A DNA stretch of 5,172 nucleotides from Cupriavidus sp. (GCA_013362725.1 JABFVP010000067.1:1-5172), one strand, 5' to 3'; counted from the first letter of the stretch, positions 1-4,763 are shown. Made by a program: numbers and translations. The notes: generated from the letters alone by a model not told the origin.

Positions 1-10
1 GTTGCTGCAT
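1..10 (-). CDS. Start of a divergent leftward gene (5' fragment, product unknown)
   Basis: On the minus strand an ATG at 10–8 is followed by CAG CAA, so only Met-Gln-Gln is visible before the window ends. The start is supported by AAGGAG (complement of 20–25) placed 9 bases upstream, a far better ribosome binding site than the rightward regulator has. The product cannot be known from three codons. Its position back to back with an XRE/MmyB-type regulator makes it a natural candidate target of that regulator, since such regulators often sit divergent to an oxidoreductase or transporter gene they control. That link is an inference. Confidence 0.45.
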
Positions 11-96
11 GGTGCTGGGCTCCTTGGGCCGCGGCCGGGCCAGGCCGGGCGGGGTTGTCGTGGGGAGGGGACTTGCCCGCGAGGCGGGTTCGGCAT

Positions 97-125
97 ACTG
101 TAGGCCGGCCGTTTTCCCGGTACAA
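97..125 (-). promoter_or_regulatory. Candidate sigma70 promoter for the divergent leftward gene
   Basis: Read on the minus strand, TTGTAC (complement of 120–125) and TACAGT (complement of 97–102) are separated by 17 bases. They match the -35 and -10 consensus at about 3/6 and 4/6. Transcription would begin near base 90, giving a leader of about 80 bases before the ATG at 10. The match is modest. The spacing and the location upstream of a good ribosome binding site are the main support. Confidence 0.3.
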
Positions 126-150
126 GTCACCGCTTTATCCTGGTATAAGC
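119..150. promoter_or_regulatory. Candidate operator cluster in the divergent promoter region
   Basis: Two near-identical octamers, GGTACAAG (119–126) and GGTATAAG (142–149), lie in direct orientation 23 bp apart, about two helical turns. A related inverted copy, CTTTATCC (133–140, reverse complement GGATAAAG), lies between them. The inverted copy and the second octamer together form an imperfect dyad at 132–150 (GCTT…CC T GG…AAGC). The cluster covers the rightward -10 element and the leftward -35 element, so a bound repressor could control both genes. The adjacent XRE regulator is the obvious candidate protein; this is inferred only from position. Confidence 0.33.
141..149 (+). promoter_or_regulatory. 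Candidate extended -10 promoter of the XRE regulator gene
   Basis: TGGTATAAG is an extended -10 element: TGn followed by TATAAG, 5/6 to TATAAT. No convincing -35 hexamer is present at 16–18 bases upstream, which is typical of extended -10 promoters. Transcription would start near 156, only about 9 bases before the ATG at 165, so the message would be almost leaderless. No Shine-Dalgarno sequence lies in that interval, which is consistent with a near-leaderless start. Confidence 0.4.
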
Positions 151-164
151 GCCACCAGCCTGCC

Positions 165-974
165 ATGCCGCCACTCGCCCGACCTGAAGATCCGCCATCC
201 TCGCCAGCCTCGCGCGAAGCCGTGCTCGGCGCCTTCCTGCGCGCGCATCGCGAACGCCTGATGCCGGTGGACGTGGGCCTGGCGCCCGGCCAGCGCCGCC
301 GCACCCCCGGCCTGCGCCGCGAGGAAGTCGCGCAACTGGCGGGCCTCAGCACAACCTGGGTCACGTGGCTGGAGCAGGGCCGGCCGGTGGCGCTGTCGGC
401 GCGCGCGCTGGCCAGCCTGGCCACGGCGCTGCGGCTGTCGCGCGCCGAGCGCGCCTACCTGTTCGAACTGGCCGGCCGGCGCGATCCGCAGCACGCCGCC
501 GGCGAGCCGGTGCCGCCCGCGCTGCTGGCCAGCGTGCATGCCATCGACGGACCGGCATATCTGCTCGACCGCCAATGGACCGCGCTGGCCTGGAACGCCG
601 CCGCCGCGGCGCTGTTCATCGGCTGGCTCGACGCCGCCGCCACCGAGCGCAACCTGCTGCGCGCGATGTTCCTGTCGCCGGCGCTGCAGGCACTGGTGCA
701 AGACTGGCCGCACCGCGCCGCACGGCTGGCGGCCGAATTCCGCGCGCACAGCATCCGCCACGCCGATGCGGCGCCGACGCGGGCATTGATCGAGGGACTG
801 ATGGCAGAGAGCGCCGACTTCCGCGCTGCCTGGCTGTCGCAGGACGTGGAAGAGCGCGAGGGCGGGCGCCGCGGCTTTCGCCATCCGCGCCAGGGCGCGC
901 TGCAGTTCGAGCAGCTGACGCTGGTGCCGGCGGCGGCGCCGGGGCTGATGCTAGTGATGCTGCTGCCCGGCTGA
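165..974 (+). CDS. XRE-family transcriptional regulator with MmyB-like ligand-binding domain
   Basis: The 269-residue protein is a predicted cytoplasmic DNA-binding regulator. An N-terminal XRE-type helix-turn-helix spans about residues 18–90; RTPGLRREEVAQLAGLS (46–62) followed by TTWVTWLEQGR (63–73) is the typical turn and recognition-helix stretch. Residues ~115–265 match the MmyB-like ligand-binding domain: PAYLLDRQWTALAWN at 130–144, RNLLRAMFL at 162–170, FRHP at 238–241 and the LTLVP strand at 251–255. Members of this family have been found with fatty-acid-like ligands, but the ligand here is unknown. The ATG at 165 was chosen because upstream codons are low-complexity GC-rich DNA containing the promoter and because it begins just before the conserved domain. 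No clear ribosome binding site precedes it. Divergent from the gene at base 10 and convergent with the dehydrogenase gene. Confidence 0.92.
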   Translation: MPPLARPEDPPSSPASREAVLGAFLRAHRERLMPVDVGLAPGQRRRTPGLRREEVAQLAGLSTTWVTWLEQGRPVALSARALASLATALRLSRAERAYLFELAGRRDPQHAAGEPVPPALLASVHAIDGPAYLLDRQWTALAWNAAAAALFIGWLDAAATERNLLRAMFLSPALQALVQDWPHRAARLAAEFRAHSIRHADAAPTRALIEGLMAESADFRAAWLSQDVEEREGGRRGFRHPRQGALQFEQLTLVPAAAPGLMLVMLLPG

Positions 975-986
975 GCGGGCAGCAGC
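959..986. terminator. GC-rich hairpin between convergent genes, probable bidirectional terminator
   Basis: An 11-bp perfect stem, GCTGCTGCCCG (959–969) with CGGGCAGCAGC (976–986), encloses a 6-base loop GCTGAG that contains the regulator's TGA stop (972–974). There is no T-run on either side, so it is not a classical intrinsic terminator. However, the stem is very stable and sits exactly between convergent genes whose stops are only 18 bases apart. It could terminate transcription in both directions or stabilise the 3' ends. Confidence 0.5.
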
Positions 987-992
987 CAGGGC

Positions 993-1751
993 TTACTTGG
1001 GCTGCATCCGGATCGCGCCGTCCAGGCGGATCACCTCGCCGTTGAGCATGGGGTTCTCGATGATCGAGCGCGCCAGCTTCGCATATTCGGCGGGCCGGCC
1101 CAGCCGCGACGGGAACGGCACCATCTTGCCCAGCGCGTCCTGCACCTCCTGCGGCATGCCCAGCAGCATCGGGGTCTCGAACAGGCCCGGCGCGATGGTC
1201 ATGCAGCGCACGCCGTCGCGCGCCAGGTCGCGCGCGATCGCCAGCGTCATGCCGACCACGCCGCCCTTCGACGCGGCATAGGCGGCCTGCCCGATCTGGC
1301 CGTCGAAGGCCGCCACCGAGGCAGTATTGATGATCACGCCGCGCTCGCCTTCGCTGTCGGGGGCGTTCTGCACCATTGCCGCGGCGGCCAGGCGGATCAT
1401 GTTGAAGGTGCCGACCAGGTTGATGCGGATGGTCTTGTCGAAGGCATCGAGCGGATGCGGGCCGTTCTTGCCGACCGTCTTGTTGGCGGTGGCAATGCCG
1501 GCGCAGTTGACCAGCCCGGCAAGGCGGCCCAGCGACTGCGCCGCCGCGACCGCCGCCTGGCCATCGGCTTCCGAGGTGACGTCGCAGCGCACGAAGCGGC
1601 CGCCGGTCTCGGCCGCCAGCGCCTGCCCGGCGGCCTCGTTCAGGTCGGCAATGACAACCCTGGCGCCGGCGTCGGCGAGCAGCTTGGCCGTGCCGGCGCC
1701 CAGTCCGGAGGCGCCGCCGGTGATGATGAAGACGTTGTCCTTGATTTCCAC
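993..1751 (-). CDS. Short-chain dehydrogenase, 3-hydroxyacyl-CoA dehydrogenase type II family
   Basis: A 252-residue classical SDR, the usual length. It would oxidise the 3-hydroxy group of acyl-CoA (or a related substrate) with NAD+, as in beta-oxidation or isoleucine/branched-chain catabolism. Visible landmarks are the TGGASGLG nucleotide-binding motif (11–18), D36 at the end of the second strand (favours NAD over NADP), D57 in CDVT, NCAG (82–85), and the catalytic tetrad N111, S145, Y158 and K162 (YAASK, 158–162). APG (187–189) and the C-terminal GEVIRLDGAIRM (238–249) follow; this ending is characteristic of the type II subfamily (human HSD17B10 relatives). The start is GTG (1749–1751) with GAGGAG (complement of 1760–1765) 8 bases upstream. 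It is monocistronic here. Its own promoter and a palindromic operator lie upstream. The exact physiological substrate cannot be fixed from sequence. Confidence 0.94.
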   Translation of the reverse strand: MEIKDNVFIITGGASGLGAGTAKLLADAGARVVIADLNEAAGQALAAETGGRFVRCDVTSEADGQAAVAAAQSLGRLAGLVNCAGIATANKTVGKNGPHPLDAFDKTIRINLVGTFNMIRLAAAAMVQNAPDSEGERGVIINTASVAAFDGQIGQAAYAASKGGVVGMTLAIARDLARDGVRCMTIAPGLFETPMLLGMPQEVQDALGKMVPFPSRLGRPAEYAKLARSIIENPMLNGEVIRLDGAIRMQPK

Positions 1752-1776
1752 GATGGTGTCTCCTCGGTATGGTTTC

Positions 1777-1794
1777 CGTTTACGTAAACGTTAA
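1777..1794. promoter_or_regulatory. Palindromic operator upstream of the dehydrogenase gene (LiuR-like?)
   Basis: CGTTTACGTAAACG at 1777–1790 is a perfect 14-bp palindrome. Read on the minus strand, 1794–1779 gives TTAACGTTTACGTAAA, an ACGT-rich sequence that resembles, from memory, operators of LiuR-type MerR regulators of branched-chain amino-acid and fatty-acid catabolism. It lies between the -10 hexamer and the ribosome binding site, across the expected transcription start, where a bound protein would repress. The regulator's identity is inference; the palindrome is directly seen. No MerR or TetR gene lies in this window, so the regulator would act from elsewhere. Confidence 0.6.
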
Positions 1795-1796
1795 GC

Positions 1797-1824
1797 ATTG
1801 TACGGAGGCGGGGCCGATGTGCAA
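1797..1824 (-). promoter_or_regulatory. Sigma70-type promoter of the dehydrogenase gene
   Basis: On the minus strand, TTGCAC (complement of 1819–1824, 4/6 to TTGACA) and TACAAT (complement of 1797–1802, 5/6 to TATAAT) are 16 bases apart. Transcription would start near 1790, about 39 bases before the GTG start and inside the palindrome at 1777–1790. This is the best-matched promoter in the window. Confidence 0.6.
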
Positions 1825-1869
1825 GGGGGCGAAGTGCGGTTGCGGGTAGGAGTGGCCTACGCCGAGGGT

Positions 1870-1899
1870 ATGACACAGAAATTGACTATCGGGCATAGT
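1870..1899 (+). promoter_or_regulatory. Candidate promoter of the toxin–antitoxin operon
   Basis: ATGACA (1870–1875, 5/6 to the -35 consensus) is followed after 18 bases by CATAGT (1894–1899, 4/6 to the -10 consensus). An alternative -35, TTGACT at 1882–1887, has no good -10 at normal spacing. Either choice places the promoter over the inverted repeat at 1883–1901. The leader to the ATG at 1955 would be about 50 bases. Confidence 0.4.
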
Positions 1900-1901
1900 C
1901 A
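1883..1901. promoter_or_regulatory. Inverted repeat, probable antitoxin autoregulatory operator
   Basis: TGACTAT (1883–1889) and ATAGTCA (1895–1901) are perfect 7-bp inverted arms around a 5-base spacer CGGGC. The site overlaps the candidate -10 of the toxin–antitoxin operon. Phd/YefM antitoxins characteristically bind palindromes in their own promoter, alone and more tightly with toxin (conditional cooperativity), so this is the expected place and form of such an operator. Confidence 0.62.
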
Positions 1902-1928
1902 TTTTTGCGCTAGCATCGGGATGATCCG

Positions 1929-1941
1929 CATGGAAACCATG
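1929..1941. repeat. Short dyad CATGG-AAA-CCATG before the antitoxin ribosome binding site
   Basis: Perfect 5-bp arms CATGG (1929–1933) and CCATG (1937–1941) are separated by AAA. The dyad ends three bases before GAGGAGG (1944–1950). It could be a secondary operator half-site pair or a small leader hairpin beside the ribosome binding site. Five-base arms can arise by chance, so support is weak. Confidence 0.22.
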
Positions 1942-1954
1942 GTGAGGAGGCGGG

Positions 1955-2188
1955 ATGCCAGGCAGTCAGATTTCGAAGACCGAATTCAAAGCGCGCGCAC
2001 TCGAGTATTTTCGCCAGGTCGAAACCACCGGAGAACCAGTGATCGTCACTGACCACGGTCGACCGGCGCTCGAGGTGCGGCCATACCGCGGGCTGGACCG
2101 GGACCCCCTCGAGGTGTTGCGGGGCGCCGTGGTCCGTTACGAAGGGCCTTGCGACCCCGTCGACGCGGGCTGGGAGGCGCTGGAGTGA
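1955..2188 (+). CDS. Type II antitoxin, Phd/YefM family
   Basis: A 77-residue protein, normal size for the family. It would neutralise the adjacent PIN-domain toxin by direct binding and repress its own operon. The N-terminal DNA-binding/dimerisation YefM fold spans about residues 5–45: ISKTEFKARALEYFRQVE (6–23), then VIVTDHGRPALEVRPY (29–44), with the family's typical 'TDHGRP' turn. The C-terminal tail (52–77), ending in GWEALE, is the toxin-binding portion, presumably disordered when free. The ATG at 1955 has GAGGAGG at 1944–1950, with a short 4-base gap. The last codons encode the toxin's ribosome binding site, GGGAGG at 2172–2177, coupling translation of the two proteins. Confidence 0.92.
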   Translation: MPGSQISKTEFKARALEYFRQVETTGEPVIVTDHGRPALEVRPYRGLDRDPLEVLRGAVVRYEGPCDPVDAGWEALE

Positions 2189-2580
2189 TCGTCCTGGACA
2201 CCCACGCGCTGCTATGGTGGACCGCAGGGAGTGCTGAATTGAGCGACGCGGCGCGCACAGCCATCGCACGCGAGCTGGCCGAGGGGGATATTGTCGTGTC
2301 GGCAATCTCTGCCTGGGAGGTTGCCATGCTCGTTGAACGCGGACGGCTGGTCCTCACCATGGACGTGGACGCATGGTTGGCCACGGTTGCCGAGATCGAC
2401 GTCGTGCGGATCCTCCCTGTAGACGCCAGCATTGCTGTCAAGTCGGTCAACCTGCCAGGCGATTTTCACAAAGACCCGGCGGATCGCATGATCGTGACGA
2501 CCGCCCGCATGCTTGCCGCACCGTTGGTGACCCGAGACGAGAAGATCCGCGCTTATCCGCACGTACGGACGATCTGGTAG
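2185..2580 (+). CDS. Type II toxin, PIN-domain ribonuclease (VapC-like)
   Basis: A 131-residue single PIN domain, predicted to be a Mg2+-dependent RNase whose activity the upstream antitoxin blocks. Acidic active-site residues can be placed: D5 in MIVLDTHALLWW (1–12), E45 in ISAWEVAML (41–49), D97/D100 in DPADRMI (97–103) and D118 in TRDEKI (116–121). This arrangement (LDTHALLWW, SAWE, DPxDR) is typical of the PIN proteins paired with Phd/YefM antitoxins rather than with VapB. The start is GTG at 2185, overlapping the antitoxin TGA as GTGA. GGGAGG lies 7 bases upstream. A longer in-frame extension from a TTG at 2149 is not needed because the domain begins at MIVLDTH. All catalytic positions are intact, so the toxin looks functional. 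Its RNA target is unknown. Confidence 0.93.
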   Translation: MIVLDTHALLWWTAGSAELSDAARTAIARELAEGDIVVSAISAWEVAMLVERGRLVLTMDVDAWLATVAEIDVVRILPVDASIAVKSVNLPGDFHKDPADRMIVTTARMLAAPLVTRDEKIRAYPHVRTIW

Positions 2581-2614
2581 GCAGGATCCGACGGGTGGTA
2601 GTGCTGACCTGCAC

Positions 2615-2644
2615 AAAAAAAGCGGCTGTGAGGCCGCTTTTTTT
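2615..2644. terminator. Bidirectional intrinsic terminator between toxin gene and adk
   Basis: A7 (2615–2621) followed by GCGGC (2622–2626), a loop TGTGAG (2627–2632), GCCGC (2633–2637) and T7 (2638–2644). The stem can extend to 12 bp through the A/T tracts and gives a U-run in both directions. It lies 34 bases after the toxin stop and 25 bases after the adk stop, so it ends both transcripts. Confidence 0.93.
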
Positions 2645-2669
2645 ATGGCTATCTGCACCAGCGAGACAC

Positions 2670-3335
2670 TTACTTCAGCGCCTCGAACACCCGCGCCGTG
2701 ATCTCGTCGACGTTGCCGACGCCCAGGATCTTGCGGTACTTCGGCGGTGCTACCTTGGCCGCGGCGTCGCCGTTGGCGGCCCATGCCGAGTAGTAGTCGA
2801 CCAGCGGACGGGTCTGCTGCGAGTAGACGTCGAGGCGTTTCTTGACGGTTTCTTCCTTGTCGTCGTCGCGCTGGATCAGCGGCTCGCCGGTCTCGTCATC
2901 GACGCCCTCGGCCTTGGGCGGGTTGTACTTGAGGTGGTAGGTGCGGCCCGATGCCACGTGCACGCGGCGTCCGCTCATGCGTTCGATGATGGCGTCGAAC
3001 GGCACGTCGATCTCGAGCACGTAGTCGATCGCCACGCCCGCGTCCTTCATCGCCTCGGCTTGCGGAATGGTGCGCGGGAAGCCGTCGAACAGGTAGCCGC
3101 TCTTGCAGTCGTCCTGCTTCAGGCGGTCCTTCACCAGGCCGATGATGATGTCGTCCGACACCAGTCCGCCCGCGTCCATGACCTTCTTGGCTTCCACGCC
3201 CAGCGGCGTGCCGGCCTTCACCGCGGCGCGCAGCATGTCGCCGGTGGAGATTTGCGGAATGCCGAACTTCTCGCAGATGAACTTGGCTTGCGTGCCTTTG
3301 CCGGCGCCAGGCGCGCCCAACAGGATCAAACGCAT
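2670..3335 (-). CDS. adk: Adenylate kinase
   Basis: A 221-residue cytoplasmic enzyme (E. coli form 214) that catalyses ATP + AMP = 2 ADP, essential for adenine nucleotide balance. Visible landmarks are the P-loop GAPGAGKGT (7–15), the AMP-binding STGDMLRA (30–37) with R36, DGFPRT (84–89), and the LID domain from GRRVHVASGRTYH (122–134) to about residue 160. The LID lacks the four zinc cysteines and carries the Gram-negative H/S/T-type substitution pattern. R156 and R167 are the expected phosphate-binding arginines. The ATG at 3335–3333 has TGAGGA (complement of 3343–3348) about 7 bases upstream. It is transcribed away from kdsB, separated by 403 bases, and ends at a strong shared terminator. 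Confidence 0.98.
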   Translation of the reverse strand: MRLILLGAPGAGKGTQAKFICEKFGIPQISTGDMLRAAVKAGTPLGVEAKKVMDAGGLVSDDIIIGLVKDRLKQDDCKSGYLFDGFPRTIPQAEAMKDAGVAIDYVLEIDVPFDAIIERMSGRRVHVASGRTYHLKYNPPKAEGVDDETGEPLIQRDDDKEETVKKRLDVYSQQTRPLVDYYSAWAANGDAAAKVAPPKYRKILGVGNVDEITARVFEALK

Positions 3336-3560
3336 TTACGGGTCCTCAGAGTTTTTAATCCGGTATGGCGGGAGATCAGAAGGAGGGTAACGCCGTAACT
3401 TGACGCGAGACTGACTGCGGTCCCGGTGCGCGCGACTGCGTTCAGCGCGGGCACAGCTCGGGCGTACCCACGCGTACGGCCGGCGGCGGCTGCCAGGGGG
3501 ATGGCGGCGCGGCGCACCGGACGGGCTCTATCTTTATCTCCCCACCGAGCCTTGGCCGGC

Positions 3561-3578
3561 GGCGCGATTGCTCGCGCC
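3561..3578 (-). other. RNA hairpin with GNRA loop in the adk upstream region
   Basis: GGCGCGA (3561–3567) and TCGCGCC (3572–3578) form a perfect 7-bp stem. In the minus-strand transcript the loop is GCAA, a stable GNRA tetraloop. No T-run follows, so it is not an ordinary terminator. It would lie near the 5' end of an adk transcript started at the element at 3605–3613. Confidence 0.35.
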
Positions 3579-3604
3579 AGCGGGGCGGCTCTGTATCGGC
3601 AAGC

Positions 3605-3613
3605 ATTATGCCA
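3605..3613 (-). promoter_or_regulatory. Candidate extended -10 element upstream of adk
   Basis: On the minus strand TGG CATAAT reads as an extended -10 (TGn plus CATAAT, 5/6 to TATAAT). No -35 match exists 17 bases upstream (GCCGAA). Transcription would start near 3598 and give adk a leader of about 260 bases. The core GCATTATGC is also a 9-base palindrome. This is a weak call made on one hexamer. Confidence 0.25.
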
Positions 3614-3680
3614 TGAGGCAGCGGGGATTCGGCCCGAAATCGGCCCCCCGGTTCGGTTGCAGCAGAATCGACCCGAGCGG

Positions 3681-3724
3681 GCAGGCGCCTGCGCGGGGGC
3701 TTGGCCGGTGCCGGTGGCGGCACC
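3681..3724 (-). terminator. Possible factor-dependent terminator region after kdsB
   Basis: Fifteen bases past the kdsB stop, the minus-strand transcript forms a perfect 7-bp hairpin: GGTGCCG (3707–3713) and CGGCACC (3718–3724) around a 4-base loop. Further on is a perfect 12-bp palindrome GCAGGCGCCTGC (3681–3692). No T-run follows either, so these are not classical intrinsic terminators. They may stabilise the 3' end or partly terminate the lpxK–kdsB transcript. Confidence 0.35.
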
Positions 3725-3738
3725 TTGGAGAAGCAGGG

Positions 3739-4548
3739 TCAGGGCCCTTGCTGCGCCATCGACTGCACCCACAGAACGCGCACCCGCTCCAGGTCGGCCT
3801 GGGTGTCGACGCCGGGCGCGGGCGCAGCGGCGGTCTGCATCACGGCGATGCGCTCGCCGTGCCACATCGCGCGCAGCTGCTCCAGCGCCTCGGCCTGCTC
3901 CAGCGGCGCCGCGGCCAGCGTCGGGAAGCGGCGCAGGAAGCCGGCGCGATAGGCGTACAGGCCGATATGGCGCAGCACCGGCATGTCCGGCAGCGGCACC
4001 CGGGCCGACGCGGCGGGCATGGACGGCACGCCGGACCATGCGTCGCGCGCCCACGGAATCGGCGCGCGCGAGAAATACAGCGCGCGGCCGGCAGCGTCGC
4101 ACACCACCTTGACCACGTTGGGATTGAACACCTCGGCGCTGTCGTGCAGCGGATGGGCCGCGGTGGCGATGGCGCAATCGGCGTGGTGCGCCAGGTGCAG
4201 CGCCACTTCGTCGATCAGCGCCGGCTCGATCAGCGGCTCGTCGCCCTGCACGTTGACGACGATGGCGTCATCGGCCAGGCCCAGTTGGGCGGCGACCTCG
4301 GACAGTCGGTCGGTGCCGGACGGGTGGTCGGCGCGGGTCAGCACGGCTTCGATGCCGTGCGCGGCGCAGGCCTGCGCCACCGCGGGCGCGTCGGTGGCGA
4401 CCACGGTGCGCTGTGCCGACGACGCGTGCGCGCGTTCGGCCACGCGCACTACCATCGGGCGCCCGCCGATATCGGCAAGGGGCTTGTCGGGCAGGCGGGT
4501 CGAAGCCAGCCGCGCGGGAATGACGACGGTAAACGCGGGCAGGGTCAT
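3739..4548 (-). CDS. kdsB: 3-deoxy-manno-octulosonate cytidylyltransferase (CMP-KDO synthetase)
   Basis: A 269-residue cytoplasmic enzyme that activates KDO with CTP to CMP-KDO, the donor for attaching KDO to lipid A. Motifs seen are the nucleotide-binding PARLASTRLPDKPL (11–24), SGTDRLSE (77–84), the metal-binding VNVQGDEPL (98–106), FSRAPIPWARD (159–169), HIGLYAYR (194–201), EQAEALEQLRAMWHG (217–231) and GVDTQADLERV (246–256). It is about 20 residues longer than the E. coli enzyme (248). Most of the extra length lies in the loop at ~168–190, after PIPWARD, plus a short C-terminal tail. The ATG at 4548 was chosen because the family motif VVIPARLAS begins right after it; the open frame upstream overlaps the Trm112-like gene and is a shadow. 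It follows that gene by 11 bases with only a weak ribosome binding site, so translational coupling is likely. Confidence 0.97.
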   Translation of the reverse strand: MTLPAFTVVIPARLASTRLPDKPLADIGGRPMVVRVAERAHASSAQRTVVATDAPAVAQACAAHGIEAVLTRADHPSGTDRLSEVAAQLGLADDAIVVNVQGDEPLIEPALIDEVALHLAHHADCAIATAAHPLHDSAEVFNPNVVKVVCDAAGRALYFSRAPIPWARDAWSGVPSMPAASARVPLPDMPVLRHIGLYAYRAGFLRRFPTLAAAPLEQAEALEQLRAMWHGERIAVMQTAAAPAPGVDTQADLERVRVLWVQSMAQQGP

Positions 4549-4559
4549 GGCCGCGCCGC

Positions 4560-4763
4560 TCAGTTGCCTGCCGGCGCGTCCGGCTCGATCACGCGGCCCG
4601 GCACCGACTGGCGGGCCTCGTCGGCCAGCATCACGGGAATGCCGTCGCGGATCGGGTAGGCCAGCTTGTCGGCGTGGCAGATCAGCTCCTGCGCGGCGCG
4701 GTCGTATTCCAGCTTGCCCTTGCATAGCGGGCAGACCAGGATTTCAAGCAGCCGGTTGTCCAT
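4560..4763 (-). CDS. Trm112-like (YcaR/UPF0434) small protein
   Basis: A 67-residue protein of the bacterial Trm112/YcaR family, similar in start and length to E. coli YcaR (MD-RLLEI…CP-C-GKL). The family's CPLC (11–14) and a third cysteine C29 in ELICH (26–30) are present, followed by LAYPIRDGIPVML (34–46). Trm112 proteins elsewhere activate methyltransferases. The bacterial partner is not established, so no reaction is assigned. Position between lpxK and kdsB is a conserved arrangement in proteobacteria. The ATG at 4763 lies inside the 3' end of lpxK (20-base overlap), with GAGGAA (complement of 4771–4776) 7 bases upstream. Confidence 0.95.
   Translation of the reverse strand: MDNRLLEILVCPLCKGKLEYDRAAQELICHADKLAYPIRDGIPVMLADEARQSVPGRVIEPDAPAGN

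Larger units (their letters stand above)
3336..3738. other. 403-base gene-free stretch between kdsB and adk
   Basis: No convincing gene is present in either strand. Open frames here are short of family-like features and rich in Arg/Pro/Ala, as expected of GC-rich DNA. The stretch holds the adk ribosome binding site, a GC-rich hairpin and palindrome just after kdsB (3681–3724), an extended -10-like element on the minus strand (3605–3613) and a 7-bp hairpin with a GCAA loop (3561–3578). A direct repeat GTAAC-GCC-GTAAC lies at 3387–3399. I see no canonical -35/-10 pair close to the adk start. The stretch is long for this compact region and may hold a long adk leader or a small RNA. Confidence 0.5.

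Noticed and set aside
9..164. In-frame 52-residue N-terminal extension of the XRE regulator
   Set aside because: The extension is Gly/Arg-rich with no family match, overlaps the promoter and operator-like repeats, and lacks a ribosome binding site. The domain begins after the ATG at 165.
135..884. Long minus-strand open frame opposite the regulator (249 codons)
   Set aside because: It is antisense to a clear XRE/MmyB protein, is rich in Arg/Gln/Ala, and shows no recognisable domain. Long antisense frames are expected in GC-rich DNA.
1327..1794. Plus-strand open frame opposite the dehydrogenase
   Set aside because: It is antisense to a complete SDR with all catalytic residues and has no coherent motifs.
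1798..2052. Plus-strand 84-codon open frame ahead of the antitoxin
   Set aside because: It overlaps the dehydrogenase and toxin–antitoxin promoters and runs out of frame into the antitoxin, with no ribosome binding site or family resemblance.
2149..2184. Toxin start at an upstream TTG
   Set aside because: It would add 12 residues before the conserved MIVLDTH start. The GTG at 2185 has a proper ribosome binding site and the typical GTGA overlap.
2373..3398. 341-codon plus-strand open frame spanning the terminator and antisense to adk
   Set aside because: It reads through a strong terminator and lies opposite a canonical adenylate kinase; its translation has no domain signature.
3400..3405. 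TTGACG as a rightward -35 element
   Set aside because: No -10-like sequence lies 15–19 bases downstream and no rightward gene follows.
3442..3723. 93-codon minus-strand open frame inside the kdsB–adk gap
   Set aside because: It is Pro/Arg-rich, lacks a ribosome binding site, and resembles random GC-rich translation. It was kept only as a note in the gap description.
3326..4177. 283-codon minus-strand open frame across the kdsB–adk gap
   Set aside because: It overlaps kdsB out of frame and is Arg/Ala-rich. The part inside the gap has no ribosome binding site or recognisable motif.
4549..4725. 59-residue N-terminal extension of KdsB
   Set aside because: It overlaps the Trm112-like gene in another frame and precedes the family's normal N-terminus; the ATG at 4548 fits KdsB alignments.
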